DNA of 17,806 bases from LB3-1 sp036401895 (GCA_036401895.1 DASWTW010000016.1:1-17806), one strand, 5' to 3'. Shown: positions 1 to 7,994, counted from the stretch's first letter. Numbers and translations: made by a program. The notes: generated by a model from the letters alone, not told the origin.

Positions 1-18
1 AGATCTGAAACGTGGAAA

Positions 19-3000
19 CTACCAGAGCCACACGTCGTCGATCCAGACCGTCCCACGGGTTGCGGTGTCGAGCGGGCTGAAGCCGATCAGCGTCACGCGC
101 ACCTGGGATACGCCCGCCGGAACCGCGATCTGGCCCAGCACCTGCTGCGCGGCGCTGCTGCCCGTGATCGCCGTCGTGATGCCCGAGACTTTGTTGAGCA
201 CGGTTCCCGCCGCATCCAGATAGGTGATCTGCAAGCTCGGCGCCGACGACAGCGACTGGGTTTTGATCGTCATGGCCAGGTTATAGGTCTGGCCCGGCGT
301 AACCGCGATCGGCGCTGAGGTCCACACGGGATTGAGCAGCGCCGCCGCTCCGCCGCTGCCGGTCAGGCTGATGGCGTCGGTGCCGTCGCTGGCGTTCGTG
401 CCGCTGGTGTCGTAGGCGGTGCCTTGCGAGCCGCTCCAGCCGTCGGGCGCGGTGCCGCTCGTCGACTGCTCGAACGAGCCGTTGGTCACGCGGTTGCCGC
501 GAATGGTGATCGTGCGCTGGGCCGCGTTGTTGCTCTCGTTGGACTCGTCCACCAGATTGGCCGGATCGGCCTGCGCGCCGATCACGTGGTCGCCGCTGAC
601 ATTCTTCGTGTTCCAGGTAAACGTCACCTGCTGCGTCGTGCCCTTGGCCAGCGTCGCGATCGTCGCGCTATCGCCGAGCAGCGTGGCGCCGTCCTTGAAG
701 CGCACCACGACGTTCTTGGCATCAGCGGCGCCGGTGTTGGCGATCGTGGCGGTGAGCACGGTCTCCTTGGGCTTGGCCTGCGACGCGACGAGATTGGTGA
801 TCGTCAGGTCGGCCTTGGCGGCCGGCTGCGCCTGCGGCTTGACGTTGAAGTAGAAGATCTGTCCGGCCTCCAGCAGCTTGGGATCGGAAGTGTTGGCGGC
901 GGTCTGCGGAATGCCGCGCGCTGCCAGCGCCGCGTTACGGGCCGCGTACTCGGCGTGGAGATAGTCGCCCTGCTTGAAAAGATCGGCGGCCTGCGCGCGC
1001 CACTGCTTCATGCGATTGAAGTCGCCGCTCCACTGCGTCGAAGGCGTGGTACGGCCTGCGCGCGCCTCTTCGACCAGCCGCGTGCGCAGCGCATCCTGCG
1101 CGCCCAGCAGATACTCGGCGATATGACCGCGCTGAAGATTATCCTGATCCTCGACCTCGTATGGCCTGTAGCTCATGGCGTAGGTTGTGGGCGCCGCCGC
1201 GATATCGTACATCCAGCCCAGGCCGCTCCAGTAGCAGGCCCACTTGCCGGCGTTCGGCCCGGTCTTGCATTTGTCCACGCCGTACGAGCCGTCGTGCGGA
1301 TGCGACAGGCCGAGATTGTGCGCGGCCTCGTGCTCGATCGTGTAGCTGAAGCCGCCGCCGGTGTCCTGCGTCGGCAGTGAGGCGGCGAGCACCGAGCGCT
1401 TCGATCCGGGCGCGTCGCCGGGCTGCGCAGCCGGATAGTGCGACTGCGACCACTTGACGCGATCGTTGACGTTGTTCATCACGCCCCAGGCCTCGCCGTC
1501 AGCCGTGCCCACCGCAATGCCGCCGACGATCGCAGGCAGCGCCCAGGTGTAGGCCTTCTCGAAGACCATATTGATCGACGGAATGGTGTTGACGCCCGGC
1601 ACCTGGTCGGCGATGCCCTCGCGATTGGCGTCGATGAAGTCGCGGAACGCCTCGTGATTGACCGAGTCGTCATAGGTGCCGAGCAGGCCCTGAGCCTTGG
1701 CTTTTTCGAGCGCGTTCGAGACCTCGGTCAGATCCACGGTGCTGTCGCCGTAGTGTACGTGGACATGCTTGTCGTCGCCGGGATACAGCGGCTCCGGCAC
1801 GAGATCGAGGCCCGTCGCGCTCTGGTGAACATGGTATTTCGGCGCGGGCAAGTCCTCGTACTTGGGCGACGTGTCGAGCATCTCACCGGTCGGCTGGTTG
1901 TTGGTCGGATCGTAGAGCGGGATCACCTCGCCTTTGCGGCCGACCCAGCGCGCGTAGGGCAGCGCCGACGACAGCCAGCGCATGGTGTCGTCGCTGTTAT
2001 CCCCCACCTGGTTGATCTTGTACAGCTTCTCCATGTTCGTCCACCACAGGCCGTACCAGGGTGCGTTGGTCAGCTGGCCGTTGATCCACTGCGGGCGCGA
2101 GTAAAAATCGGTCCAGTTCGAGACCGCCAGCCAGTAGACATCGCCGCGTGGGATCGGGCGGTAAAGATAGCCGGAGGTCGATCGGAAGAAGAGGCCATAG
2201 GCGACATCACGGCCCAGGCGCGGCATCATGCGGCAGGGCGTGCCGCCGGTGTAGTCCAGCACCTGCGGATCGGCCAGACACGCGTCGGCGGTCTGCTGCC
2301 ACAGCGGATCGGCCTTGTACTGCCAGATCGGCGGATCGCCAAACGGGTAGTCGGACGACAGCGTGCGCTCGGCTCTGAGCCACGAGGCCGACTCGTAGTT
2401 ATTGGGCGCGGCGCCGAGGTCGATGAAGTGGAAGCGATAGCGACCACCCCAGGTGCGCGCAAAGTCGACGCCGTCCCAGTCCCTGGTGTCGGGATCGGTG
2501 ATGCGCCACGAGCCGCCTTCCTCAATCGGCTTGGCCACGATGCCGCCGTTGATCACTTTGTCGGTGCCCCAGGTATGATAGGCGTTGGTGCGGAAATAGT
2601 TTCGGGCGTAGTCGGGCGTGAACGTATCCAGGAAGAAGAACGACGAGCCTTTATTCAAGCCCTGCGGCATGCGATCCAGGTTCAGGCCGTTCTTGTCGTA
2701 GTAGGGATCGTGGTAGGCGTTGGGATCGGGCTGAATGATCGACGGATCGAAGCACTCGTTGGTCTCGGCATTCTTGAAGGCGCAGCTCCACTTCGTATCG
2801 TAGCGCGAGTTGAAGATCCAGTCTTCGACGGCGTAGGCGTCGATCAGATCGGTCTTTTGCGCGTCCAGCACCTTGTAGGACAGATCGCCGTTCTTGGCGA
2901 GCAGCCGGTAGTGGCCGTAGAGCGTGTCGTAGCGCAGCAAATCCTGGCCCCGCGACGCGACATGGAAGCTCTGCGCCTGCGCCGTGTTGTCCCTGGCTAC

Positions 3001-3828
3001 CTGGAAGAGCGCTTTGGCGTAGTCATCGCTGGCCTGGATGATCCGCAGCTTGTAGTTGTAGCGAATGCCCAGGAAGTACGGCTCGCTGGTCGTGAGGTGG
3101 TTTTTGTTCCAGTTCAGTAGCGCCGCGCCGGTGTTCTGAAGCTCATCGCCGCCCGGAGACTTGGTCGCGATCGTCGGCTGGTAGGTGTCGGGAATCCAGC
3201 TCTTCAGCTCGGCCACTTCCGCCGCCGTGGGCTTGTAGCCGACAAAGATCACGTTGAGCGGATAATCGACGGTCAGCAGATTCTGGATCGTGGCTTTGCT
3301 CTCCGGGAAAGCCATATCGCCCGACAGCTCGGTGCTGGTCAGGGTTGCCTTGCCGGTGTAGCTGGCCGCCGCCGCGAGATACGCTACCACGCGCACGGTG
3401 TAGGTGCCGGGCGCGAGCTTGCCGAGATCGGTTTTTTCGCTGGTGGTGCCGCCGCTGGCGCTGCTGCCAACCTGGTTGCCGGCGCTGTCTTCGATGTACA
3501 GATCGAAGTCGTCGCTGCTGGCGCCCCAGGCGATCTCGACGCTGACGTTGCCCTCGTGCGTATCCCAGTAGTTGCCGGGAATGTTGAGCGTCAGATCGAA
3601 GGTGTCGCAGTTGAGGCTGGCGTCGAGGCACAGCGCCGGGTCGGGCGTGGCGATCGTGTAGGGGCCGCCGCTCCACGTTACCGTCGACGAGCCGTTACCT
3701 GCCGGAGGGTTGAGGCTACCAGCAGTGGGGGTGGACGCGAACGTTGCCATGGGCAACGCGCCGAGAAGCAAGGCGATGATCAGCATCATCGCGACGACAG
3801 CCGACGAACGGCGGAACCGACTGTACAT
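19..3828 (-). CDS. Large secreted metzincin-type zinc metalloprotease with PPC-like, CARDB and C-terminal beta domains
   Basis: Predicted extracellular zinc endopeptidase of 1269 aa. It has a Sec signal peptide (basic MYSRFRR, hydrophobic core, cleavage near ATFA-S, residue 31). A PPC-like beta domain lies at about 48-164 (DFDLYIEDSAGN, then LAPGTYTVRV). Residues 170-800 are a long region I do not recognise. The catalytic signature is HEAAHNLGLSH at 833-843 (zinc ligands H833, H837, H843; catalytic E834), followed by a Met-turn TTYAMSY with M885, which is the metzincin pattern. A CARDB-like domain spans about 1007-1105 and a carbohydrate-binding-like beta domain (NGSFEQ onward) spans 1116-1269. 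I chose ATG 3828 because GAGGGAG lies 7-8 nt upstream. An in-frame GTG at 3834 sits directly on that ribosome site and is unlikely. The gene has its own promoter with two operator-like dyads. Protease class is secure; substrate and exact family are not known. Confidence 0.9.
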   Translation of the reverse strand: MYSRFRRSSAVVAMMLIIALLLGALPMATFASTPTAGSLNPPAGNGSSTVTWSGGPYTIATPDPALCLDASLNCDTFDLTLNIPGNYWDTHEGNVSVEIAWGASSDDFDLYIEDSAGNQVGSSASGGTTSEKTDLGKLAPGTYTVRVVAYLAAAASYTGKATLTSTELSGDMAFPESKATIQNLLTVDYPLNVIFVGYKPTAAEVAELKSWIPDTYQPTIATKSPGGDELQNTGAALLNWNKNHLTTSEPYFLGIRYNYKLRIIQASDDYAKALFQVARDNTAQAQSFHVASRGQDLLRYDTLYGHYRLLAKNGDLSYKVLDAQKTDLIDAYAVEDWIFNSRYDTKWSCAFKNAETNECFDPSIIQPDPNAYHDPYYDKNGLNLDRMPQGLNKGSSFFFLDTFTPDYARNYFRTNAYHTWGTDKVINGGIVAKPIEEGGSWRITDPDTRDWDGVDFARTWGGRYRFHFIDLGAAPNNYESASWLRAERTLSSDYPFGDPPIWQYKADPLWQQTADACLADPQVLDYTGGTPCRMMPRLGRDVAYGLFFRSTSGYLYRPIPRGDVYWLAVSNWTDFYSRPQWINGQLTNAPWYGLWWTNMEKLYKINQVGDNSDDTMRWLSSALPYARWVGRKGEVIPLYDPTNNQPTGEMLDTSPKYEDLPAPKYHVHQSATGLDLVPEPLYPGDDKHVHVHYGDSTVDLTEVSNALEKAKAQGLLGTYDDSVNHEAFRDFIDANREGIADQVPGVNTIPSINMVFEKAYTWALPAIVGGIAVGTADGEAWGVMNNVNDRVKWSQSHYPAAQPGDAPGSKRSVLAASLPTQDTGGGFSYTIEHEAAHNLGLSHPHDGSYGVDKCKTGPNAGKWACYWSGLGWMYDIAAAPTTYAMSYRPYEVEDQDNLQRGHIAEYLLGAQDALRTRLVEEARAGRTTPSTQWSGDFNRMKQWRAQAADLFKQGDYLHAEYAARNAALAARGIPQTAANTSDPKLLEAGQIFYFNVKPQAQPAAKADLTITNLVASQAKPKETVLTATIANTGAADAKNVVVRFKDGATLLGDSATIATLAKGTTQQVTFTWNTKNVSGDHVIGAQADPANLVDESNESNNAAQRTITIRGNRVTNGSFEQSTSGTAPDGWSGSQGTAYDTSGTNASDGTDAISLTGSGGAAALLNPVWTSAPIAVTPGQTYNLAMTIKTQSLSSAPSLQITYLDAAGTVLNKVSGITTAITGSSAAQQVLGQIAVPAGVSQVRVTLIGFSPLDTATRGTVWIDDVWLW

Positions 3829-3933
3829 ATGCACGCTCCCTCTACTCGATAGGATACGCTAGCTTGATTAAGGACACTTGTACCACTGGAAAGCGGGGTA
3901 ACAGAGGCCAGATCGGGAGTCTTCTAGATAGTT

Positions 3934-3952
3934 ACACCACTATCTGTGGTGT
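3934..3952. promoter_or_regulatory. Second, perfect operator-like dyad at the metzincin transcription start
   Basis: ACACCAC-TATCT-GTGGTGT is a perfect 7+5+7 inverted repeat covering the predicted start site (about 3950). Its centre lies 31 bp, about three helical turns, from the centre of the dyad in the promoter spacer. That suggests cooperative binding by one repressor. Confidence 0.6.
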
Positions 3953-3956
3953 GCAG

Positions 3957-3986
3957 ATTCTACCACACCACTTAGAATGGTGTCAA
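3957..3986 (-). promoter_or_regulatory. Sigma-70 promoter of the metzincin gene
   Basis: On the minus strand TTGACA (3981-3986), an 18-bp spacer and TAGAAT (3957-3962) form a near-consensus promoter. The predicted start is near 3950, leaving a leader of about 120 nt before ATG 3828. The spacer carries the ACCAC-N5-ATGGT dyad shared with the two subtilisin promoters. Confidence 0.75.
3965..3983. promoter_or_regulatory. Operator-like dyad within the metzincin promoter spacer
   Basis: ACACCAC-N5-ATGGTGT, with 6 of 7 arm positions symmetrical, lies in the spacer and overlaps the -35 hexamer. The core, 3967-3981, sits in the same position relative to TTGACA as the dyads at 8133-8147 and 10509-10523. 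A protein bound here would block RNA polymerase. The binding protein is not known. Confidence 0.6.
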
Positions 3987-4001
3987 TTAGCAAATGAGTA
4001 T

Positions 4002-4040
4002 TAAAAGAGGAAGATCGACACCGATTGAGCGCCGATCTTC
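4002..4040 (-). terminator. Rho-independent terminator of the SDR gene
   Basis: The arms GAAGATCG (4010-4017) and CGATCTTC (4033-4040) form a perfect 8-bp stem, followed on the minus strand by CCTCTTTTAA. It begins 38 bp after the SDR stop and lies just upstream of the metzincin promoter, so it would insulate the two genes. Confidence 0.65.
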
Positions 4041-4077
4041 GTGATGAGGGGCTGTAGGTTGGGCGAGAAGAACGCTG

Positions 4078-4833
4078 TTACATGATCGTCTCGCCGCCGT
4101 CGATCAGGAGATTATGACCGGTGATAAACGATGCGCCGTCCGAGCATAAAAACAAGACCGGGTTTGCGACTTCCTCGGGCTGGCCATGGCGACCAATTGG
4201 ATACGTCAGGCCGACGGCGGTTAAAATCTCAAGTCCATTCGGGATCGACAAACTCATATCCGTCTCGATCATCGATGGGCTGACCGCGTTGACGCGAATC
4301 CCGGATTTCGCGCACTCGACGGCCGCCACCCGCGTCAACGCAATGATGCCGCCTTTGCTGGCGCTATACGCGCTGATCGTCGCGTGCCCGGTGACGCCCG
4401 ACGTCGAAGCCATATTCACAATTGCGCCGCCGCCGGACTGAGCCATCGCCGGGATTTCGTACTTGAGGCACAGCCAGATACCTTTCAGGCCGGTGTTGAT
4501 TACAAGATCCCAGTCATCTTCTGAAGTCTCGGGGATCAACCCCAGCGTGATCACGCCCGCGTTGTTGAACGCGTAGTCCAGCCGATCATAGGTCGTCAGC
4601 GTGTGAGCGACCATCCGCTCGACATCCGCCGCCCGCGACACGTCAGTTTGCACAAAGCTAGCCTCGCCGCCGCGCTGCCGAATCTCCTGCACCACCGCTG
4701 CCCCTTTGTCGGCGCTCCGTCCCGCAATCACCACTTTCACACCGTGCTGCGCAAAGGCCAGCGCCGTGCTGCGTCCAAGACCAGCCGTACCGCCGGTCAC
4801 GATCGCGACTTTGCCACGCATCGACTCGAACAT
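4078..4833 (-). CDS. Classical short-chain dehydrogenase/reductase (SDR family oxidoreductase)
   Basis: Cytosolic NAD(P)-dependent oxidoreductase of 251 aa, the usual length for a classical SDR. Visible motifs are the Rossmann TGGTAGLG (13-20), D64 in QTDVS, NNAG (90-93), the structural N113, and the catalytic S143, Y156 and K160 (YSASK). VNAVSPSMIETDM follows at 181-193, as is usual after the active site, and the C-terminal segment contains the typical SFITGHNLLIDGG. R39 after the second beta strand hints at NADP(H), but weakly. ATG 4833 is chosen because AGGAGG lies 7 nt upstream; an ORF extension to 4920 has no such site and adds residues foreign to the family. The gene stands alone and the substrate cannot be read from sequence. 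Confidence 0.93.
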   Translation of the reverse strand: MFESMRGKVAIVTGGTAGLGRSTALAFAQHGVKVVIAGRSADKGAAVVQEIRQRGGEASFVQTDVSRAADVERMVAHTLTTYDRLDYAFNNAGVITLGLIPETSEDDWDLVINTGLKGIWLCLKYEIPAMAQSGGGAIVNMASTSGVTGHATISAYSASKGGIIALTRVAAVECAKSGIRVNAVSPSMIETDMSLSIPNGLEILTAVGLTYPIGRHGQPEEVANPVLFLCSDGASFITGHNLLIDGGETIM

Positions 4834-4986
4834 ACACCGCCTCCTTGAGATCGATAACAACAAGCGCCCAGCTCCCGAATCGCGAAGAGATCGGCAAACA
4901 GTGCATCTGGCCTGTAGCAAGTGCCTCTAGCAAGTAATAGATGGAGAGGTTGAATGGAGCGGGATCGTCGGCGAGCGGGCAAATCT

Positions 4987-5014
4987 ACTATAGATCAGAG
5001 CCAGGCAAAAACAA
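4987..5014 (-). promoter_or_regulatory. Weak candidate promoter for the SDR gene
   Basis: Minus-strand TTGTTT (5009-5014), 16 bp and TATAGT (4987-4992) lie about 155 bp upstream of the SDR start. The -35 match is poor. No shared protease-type dyad is present here. Confidence 0.3.
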
Positions 5015-5045
5015 GCACGACCTTGGACTAATTTCGATACATAAC

Positions 5046-5079
5046 AAAGAGCCTACACATGGGATTGTGCAGGCTCTTT
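5046..5079. terminator. Terminator hairpin after the CTPGYWK protein gene
   Basis: AAAGAGCCT (5046-5054) pairs perfectly with AGGCTCTTT (5071-5079), and the inner arms CACA (5056-5059) and TGTG (5066-5069) extend the stem. It lies 29 bp beyond the stop at 5108. T-rich sequence flanks both sides, so it could act in either direction. Confidence 0.8.
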
Positions 5080-5107
5080 TACGCTACCCAGTGCTGACTA
5101 CCCGGCT

Positions 5108-6343
5108 CTAGTTCAGCGGACAGCCACGGTTGTTATAGCGATCGAGCTTGTCGGCCAGGTTCAGAATCGTGTTGCGGTTGCCGCTGGTCAGCGCCGCATT
5201 AACCTGGCTAATCACCTCAGCCGTGGTGAGCGGATAATCTACGTTCGGATGCGAGGCGTTGAGCAGCGCCGCAACCGCTGAGCGCAGGAGAATCCGCGCG
5301 GCATCTTTGTTCGACGAGCCGCCCTTGAAGTCCAGCGCCTGCAACAGCGTCGCCGAGTCGAGGCCGTAGCTGTCGGGCACATCGAACACGCTCTCCAGCG
5401 TCTGGTTCGGCGAATAGCCCGTCGCTACCCACGAGTCGAGATGCTGGCGCTGCTTCCAGTAGCCGGGCGTGCAGCCCTGGAATGCCGGCGTTGGCGTTGC
5501 GGTGTTAGTGGGCGTTCGCGTCGGCGTTGCAGTCCGCGTTGGTGTTGCAGTTCGCGTCGGCGTGTTGGTGGGTGTGTTGGTCGGCGTGTTGGTCACTGTC
5601 GGTGTATTGGTCGGTGTATTCGTGGGCGTATTCGTGGGTGTATTGGTCGGCGTATTGGTCGGCGTCGGCGTGGCGGTATCGGTTGGCGTGTTCGTGGGCG
5701 TGTTGGTCGGCGTTGGTGTCGCCGTATCGGTGGGCGTCGGCGTCGGCGTTTTGGTCGGCGTCGGCGTCGCCGTATCGGTTGGTGTGTTGGTTGGGGTTGG
5801 TGTCGGCGTGTCTGTCGGCGTCGGCGTCGGCGTGTTGGTCGGCGTTGGTGTCGCCGTATCGGTGGGCGTGTTGGTGGGTGTATTCGTCGGCGTACTTGTC
5901 GGCGTATTGGTCGGCGGATCGATGTCGTAGCAGAAGGAAATATGGCTAATCGCGTTGGTATTGCCGTCGCCGGGCGAGGTTAGACCCGTGTCCGACAGCT
6001 CTTCCGGATTATAGCGATAAAGATACGAGCCCTGGCTACCCGCCTTGACAAAGACCGCGCTAACGCCGATGTTTGCGCTGAAGTCAAAGGTCTTGCCCGT
6101 AAAATTCGTGATCGTAACGGTGAGCGTGCCGTCGGTAAAGATTCCATTTTGCGGCGGATCGACCTTGAGCTCGATCCAGCTTTCGCCCGCCGGCGCGAAG
6201 TCGGGACAGGTTTGATTGCCGGTGCCCAAAATAAGCTCCGGTAGCACATGTGTTGCCGAAGCACTCGGATTCAGTGCAAACGTCACAGTGATCGCCACCA
6301 TGACCAGCACTGAGATGAACAGGTTGCGCTGCGTATGTCTCAT
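5108..6343 (-). CDS. Secreted protein with Thr-Pro repeat linker and C-terminal CTPGYWK domain
   Basis: A 411-aa exported protein of unknown function. Residues 1-30 are a signal peptide (MRHTQRNLF, hydrophobic core, cleavage near ASA). Residues 31-142 form a compact domain with cysteines C46 and C138. Residues 143-287 are a low-complexity linker of TPTNTPT, TDTATPTP and similar units. Residues 288-411 start with QGCTPGYWKQ and contain C291 and C408; each globular domain therefore has exactly one cysteine pair that could form a disulfide. CTPGYWK-type modules occur in exported bacterial proteins without an assigned function, so no activity is claimed. The start is ATG 6343, with GAGG a few nt upstream and the signal peptide immediately following; extension to 6529 would bury the signal peptide. 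The gene has its own strong promoter and terminator. Confidence 0.88.
   Translation of the reverse strand: MRHTQRNLFISVLVMVAITVTFALNPSASATHVLPELILGTGNQTCPDFAPAGESWIELKVDPPQNGIFTDGTLTVTITNFTGKTFDFSANIGVSAVFVKAGSQGSYLYRYNPEELSDTGLTSPGDGNTNAISHISFCYDIDPPTNTPTSTPTNTPTNTPTDTATPTPTNTPTPTPTDTPTPTPTNTPTDTATPTPTKTPTPTPTDTATPTPTNTPTNTPTDTATPTPTNTPTNTPTNTPTNTPTNTPTVTNTPTNTPTNTPTRTATPTRTATPTRTPTNTATPTPAFQGCTPGYWKQRQHLDSWVATGYSPNQTLESVFDVPDSYGLDSATLLQALDFKGGSSNKDAARILLRSAVAALLNASHPNVDYPLTTAEVISQVNAALTSGNRNTILNLADKLDRYNNRGCPLN
5483..5917 (-). repeat. Low-complexity tandem repeat encoding the Thr-Pro linker
   Basis: About 435 bp made of variants of GTNGGCGT on the plus strand, in hexamer multiples, encode TPTNTP/TATPTP units. 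All copies keep the reading frame. The GT-rich strand bias and near identity of neighbouring units make slippage or recombination likely, so linker length may vary between strains. Confidence 0.9.
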
Positions 6344-6547
6344 ACAACCTCGAATCGTCGTGGGCTCAGCAGTGCTGCCACGATCGACAAGCAGGCTCGT
6401 CAGATCGAACCGGGCGACGAGTACCCGAACGGTGCTGCTAAGCCTAAACAGGAAGGTTACGGGGCCACAGTGGATGTAGCGAGCTAGAGACGTGGATCGC
6501 AGGCGAATATGGGCGGCGTGCTCTCGCACTCCAATGCTGTTAGTGCC

Positions 6548-6575
6548 AGTATAGAGCGCGCTCGATCACTGTCAA
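6548..6575 (-). promoter_or_regulatory. Sigma-70 promoter of the CTPGYWK protein gene
   Basis: Minus-strand TTGACA (6570-6575), 16 bp and TATACT (6548-6553). Both hexamers are near consensus. Unlike the three protease promoters, the spacer has no ACCAC/GTGGT dyad. The predicted leader is about 200 nt. Confidence 0.7.
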
Positions 6576-6615
6576 GGAGTATCTTATTGCATTCCGCTAG
6601 CGAACTTAAAACGGC

Positions 6616-6647
6616 AAGCTCCTATCGATCGCGATCGATAGGAGCTT
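6616..6647. terminator. Perfect 32-bp palindrome, probable terminator of the first subtilisin gene
   Basis: Arms of 16 bp (beginning AAGCTCC, ending GGAGCTT) are exact reverse complements with no spacer. It starts 27 bp beyond the stop at 6675 and is followed on the minus strand by GCCGTTTTAAG, consistent with a terminator. The lack of any loop is unusual; in RNA about four central bases would have to open. Confidence 0.6.
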
Positions 6648-6674
6648 AGCCGGGAGCAACTGTCGGAATGATTG

Positions 6675-7994
6675 TTAGTTCGCGTTGGCCACCGCAGCGT
6701 AGGCATTGACATAGCCCGCGCCGACCTCGAACTCCTGATAGCCGGCCATCGGCGTCGCCGTCTCGATCAGCAGGCTCTTGATCTGATCCGGCGTCAGGTT
6801 CGGGTTAGCCTCAAGCAGCAGCGCGACCACACCCGAGATATGCGGCGTCGCCATGCTGGTGCCGCTCATCGTGGTGTAGAACGGAATCCAGGTCGGCTGG
6901 ATGTTGATGTCGTCGGTGATGGCCAGCACCGGCAGGATCGAGAGCGGCGCGCGGGTCGAGACGATCGCCACGCCGGGCGCCGTGATCGTCGGGTGATACA
7001 CCGAGTCGCCGGGAACGCCGCGCGAGCTGAAGTCGGCCAGCGTGCGACCATCTTTGTTGCCGGCTGCCACGCCGATCACCCAGGGAGCAACCGAGTACGG
7101 GTTGAGCGTGTTCTGTCCAGGGCCTTCGTTGCCCGAGGCGAACACAACCGTGATGCCCGCATCGTGAGCGGCCTTGCTGGCTACGTTGATCGGATCGGCC
7201 GCATCGAACGCGCCGGTGGTGCCCCAGCTGTTGGAAACGACGCGAATGTTGTACTGCGCGCGGTTGGCCAGCACATAGTCGAAGCCTTCGAGCGCGAACA
7301 GGATCGAGATCGCGTCGCCGGCGCCGATGCCGATCAGCCGGCTATCGGGAGCAACGCCGCGATAGTAGCCGCCGCTGACGGTGCCGCGTCCGCCGATCGT
7401 GCCGGCGACATGCGTGCCGTGGCCGCTGGTGGTGTCGGTATTCGGCAGCGGCAGCGAGATCGAGGAGCTGCCCGAGGTAAACAGGTTCGGCGTGAGGATC
7501 TTGACGTTATGCGCCATTGCCGGCGACAGATCCGCGTGCGTGCCGTCTACACCGCTGTCGATGATCGCAACGCCGACGTTCTTACCGGTCACACCCAGCT
7601 CATTCCACACACGGTCCGCGCCGATGGTGCGCACGCTCTCATGCATGAGATACTTGAGCGGCTTGTTGAAGAAGGCCGAGGTCAGGCCGTTCAAGCTGAG
7701 CGCCGAGCGGATCTGGCTGGATGTGCCGCGTATCGCCAGCATCGGCAGAACGTCGAACTCATGCACGAGCACGCCTTTGCCACGCGCCGCCGCGACATCT
7801 GCCGCCGTAGGCTTGTGGTCATAGGTCAGGATCGCATCCAGCGAGCCGCCGAGCGGCAGGGCAGACAGCTTCTGGTTGAGCAGCGCGTCGATTTTGACGC
7901 CTGAGGCTGTCGCGGGCCGGCCGAGCGGCGCGGCAAAGCCGATGATCAAGCTAAGCGCCAGAAAAAGGCCGAGCCATCGTGAACCTTTTACCAT
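6675..7994 (-). CDS. Secreted subtilisin-like serine protease (S8), short form without C-terminal domain
   Basis: Predicted extracellular S8 peptidase of 439 aa. Residues 1-30 are a signal peptide (MVKGSRW, hydrophobic core, ending PATASG). Residues 46-115 look like an I9-type inhibitory propeptide. The catalytic triad is D146 (AIIDSGVDG), H192 (GHGTHVAG) and S380 (GTSMATP), with oxyanion N289 (FASGNEG). All are intact. The protein ends right after the catalytic fold (GAGYVNAYAAV), whereas its paralogue at 8720-10468 continues with a PPC-like domain. ATG 7994 follows AAAGGAG at 10 nt, a rather long gap, in a region that can pair with the leader. A strong promoter with the shared dyad lies at 8124-8152. 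Activity class is secure; substrate is unknown. Confidence 0.95.
   Translation of the reverse strand: MVKGSRWLGLFLALSLIIGFAAPLGRPATASGVKIDALLNQKLSALPLGGSLDAILTYDHKPTAADVAAARGKGVLVHEFDVLPMLAIRGTSSQIRSALSLNGLTSAFFNKPLKYLMHESVRTIGADRVWNELGVTGKNVGVAIIDSGVDGTHADLSPAMAHNVKILTPNLFTSGSSSISLPLPNTDTTSGHGTHVAGTIGGRGTVSGGYYRGVAPDSRLIGIGAGDAISILFALEGFDYVLANRAQYNIRVVSNSWGTTGAFDAADPINVASKAAHDAGITVVFASGNEGPGQNTLNPYSVAPWVIGVAAGNKDGRTLADFSSRGVPGDSVYHPTITAPGVAIVSTRAPLSILPVLAITDDINIQPTWIPFYTTMSGTSMATPHISGVVALLLEANPNLTPDQIKSLLIETATPMAGYQEFEVGAGYVNAYAAVANAN

Larger units (their letters stand above)
6344..6674. other. Intergenic region between the CTPGYWK gene and the first subtilisin gene
   Basis: This 331-bp stretch holds the promoter at 6548-6575, a leader of about 200 nt for the CTPGYWK gene, and the 32-bp palindrome at 6616-6647. 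A hairpin, CGTGG (6359-6363) pairing with CCACG (6378-6382) with AGCA/TGCT inside, sits just upstream of the ribosome site. I see no coding sequence. Confidence 0.6.

Noticed and set aside
1438..3120. 560-codon open frame on the plus strand opposite the metzincin
   Set aside because: It is antisense to a gene with signal peptide, zinc motif and ribosome site; its product is Arg/Val-rich without any domain, as expected for a GC-rich shadow frame.
5483..5917. Possible CRISPR array from regular repeats
   Set aside because: The units are too short, have no unique spacers, and encode an in-frame Thr-Pro linker.
6344..6529. N-terminal extension of the CTPGYWK protein
   Set aside because: The signal peptide would become internal; ATG 6343 has its own ribosome site.
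6672..7904. 410-codon plus-strand frame opposite the short subtilisin
   Set aside because: Arg-rich shadow of the S8 gene, no ribosome site and no recognisable motif.
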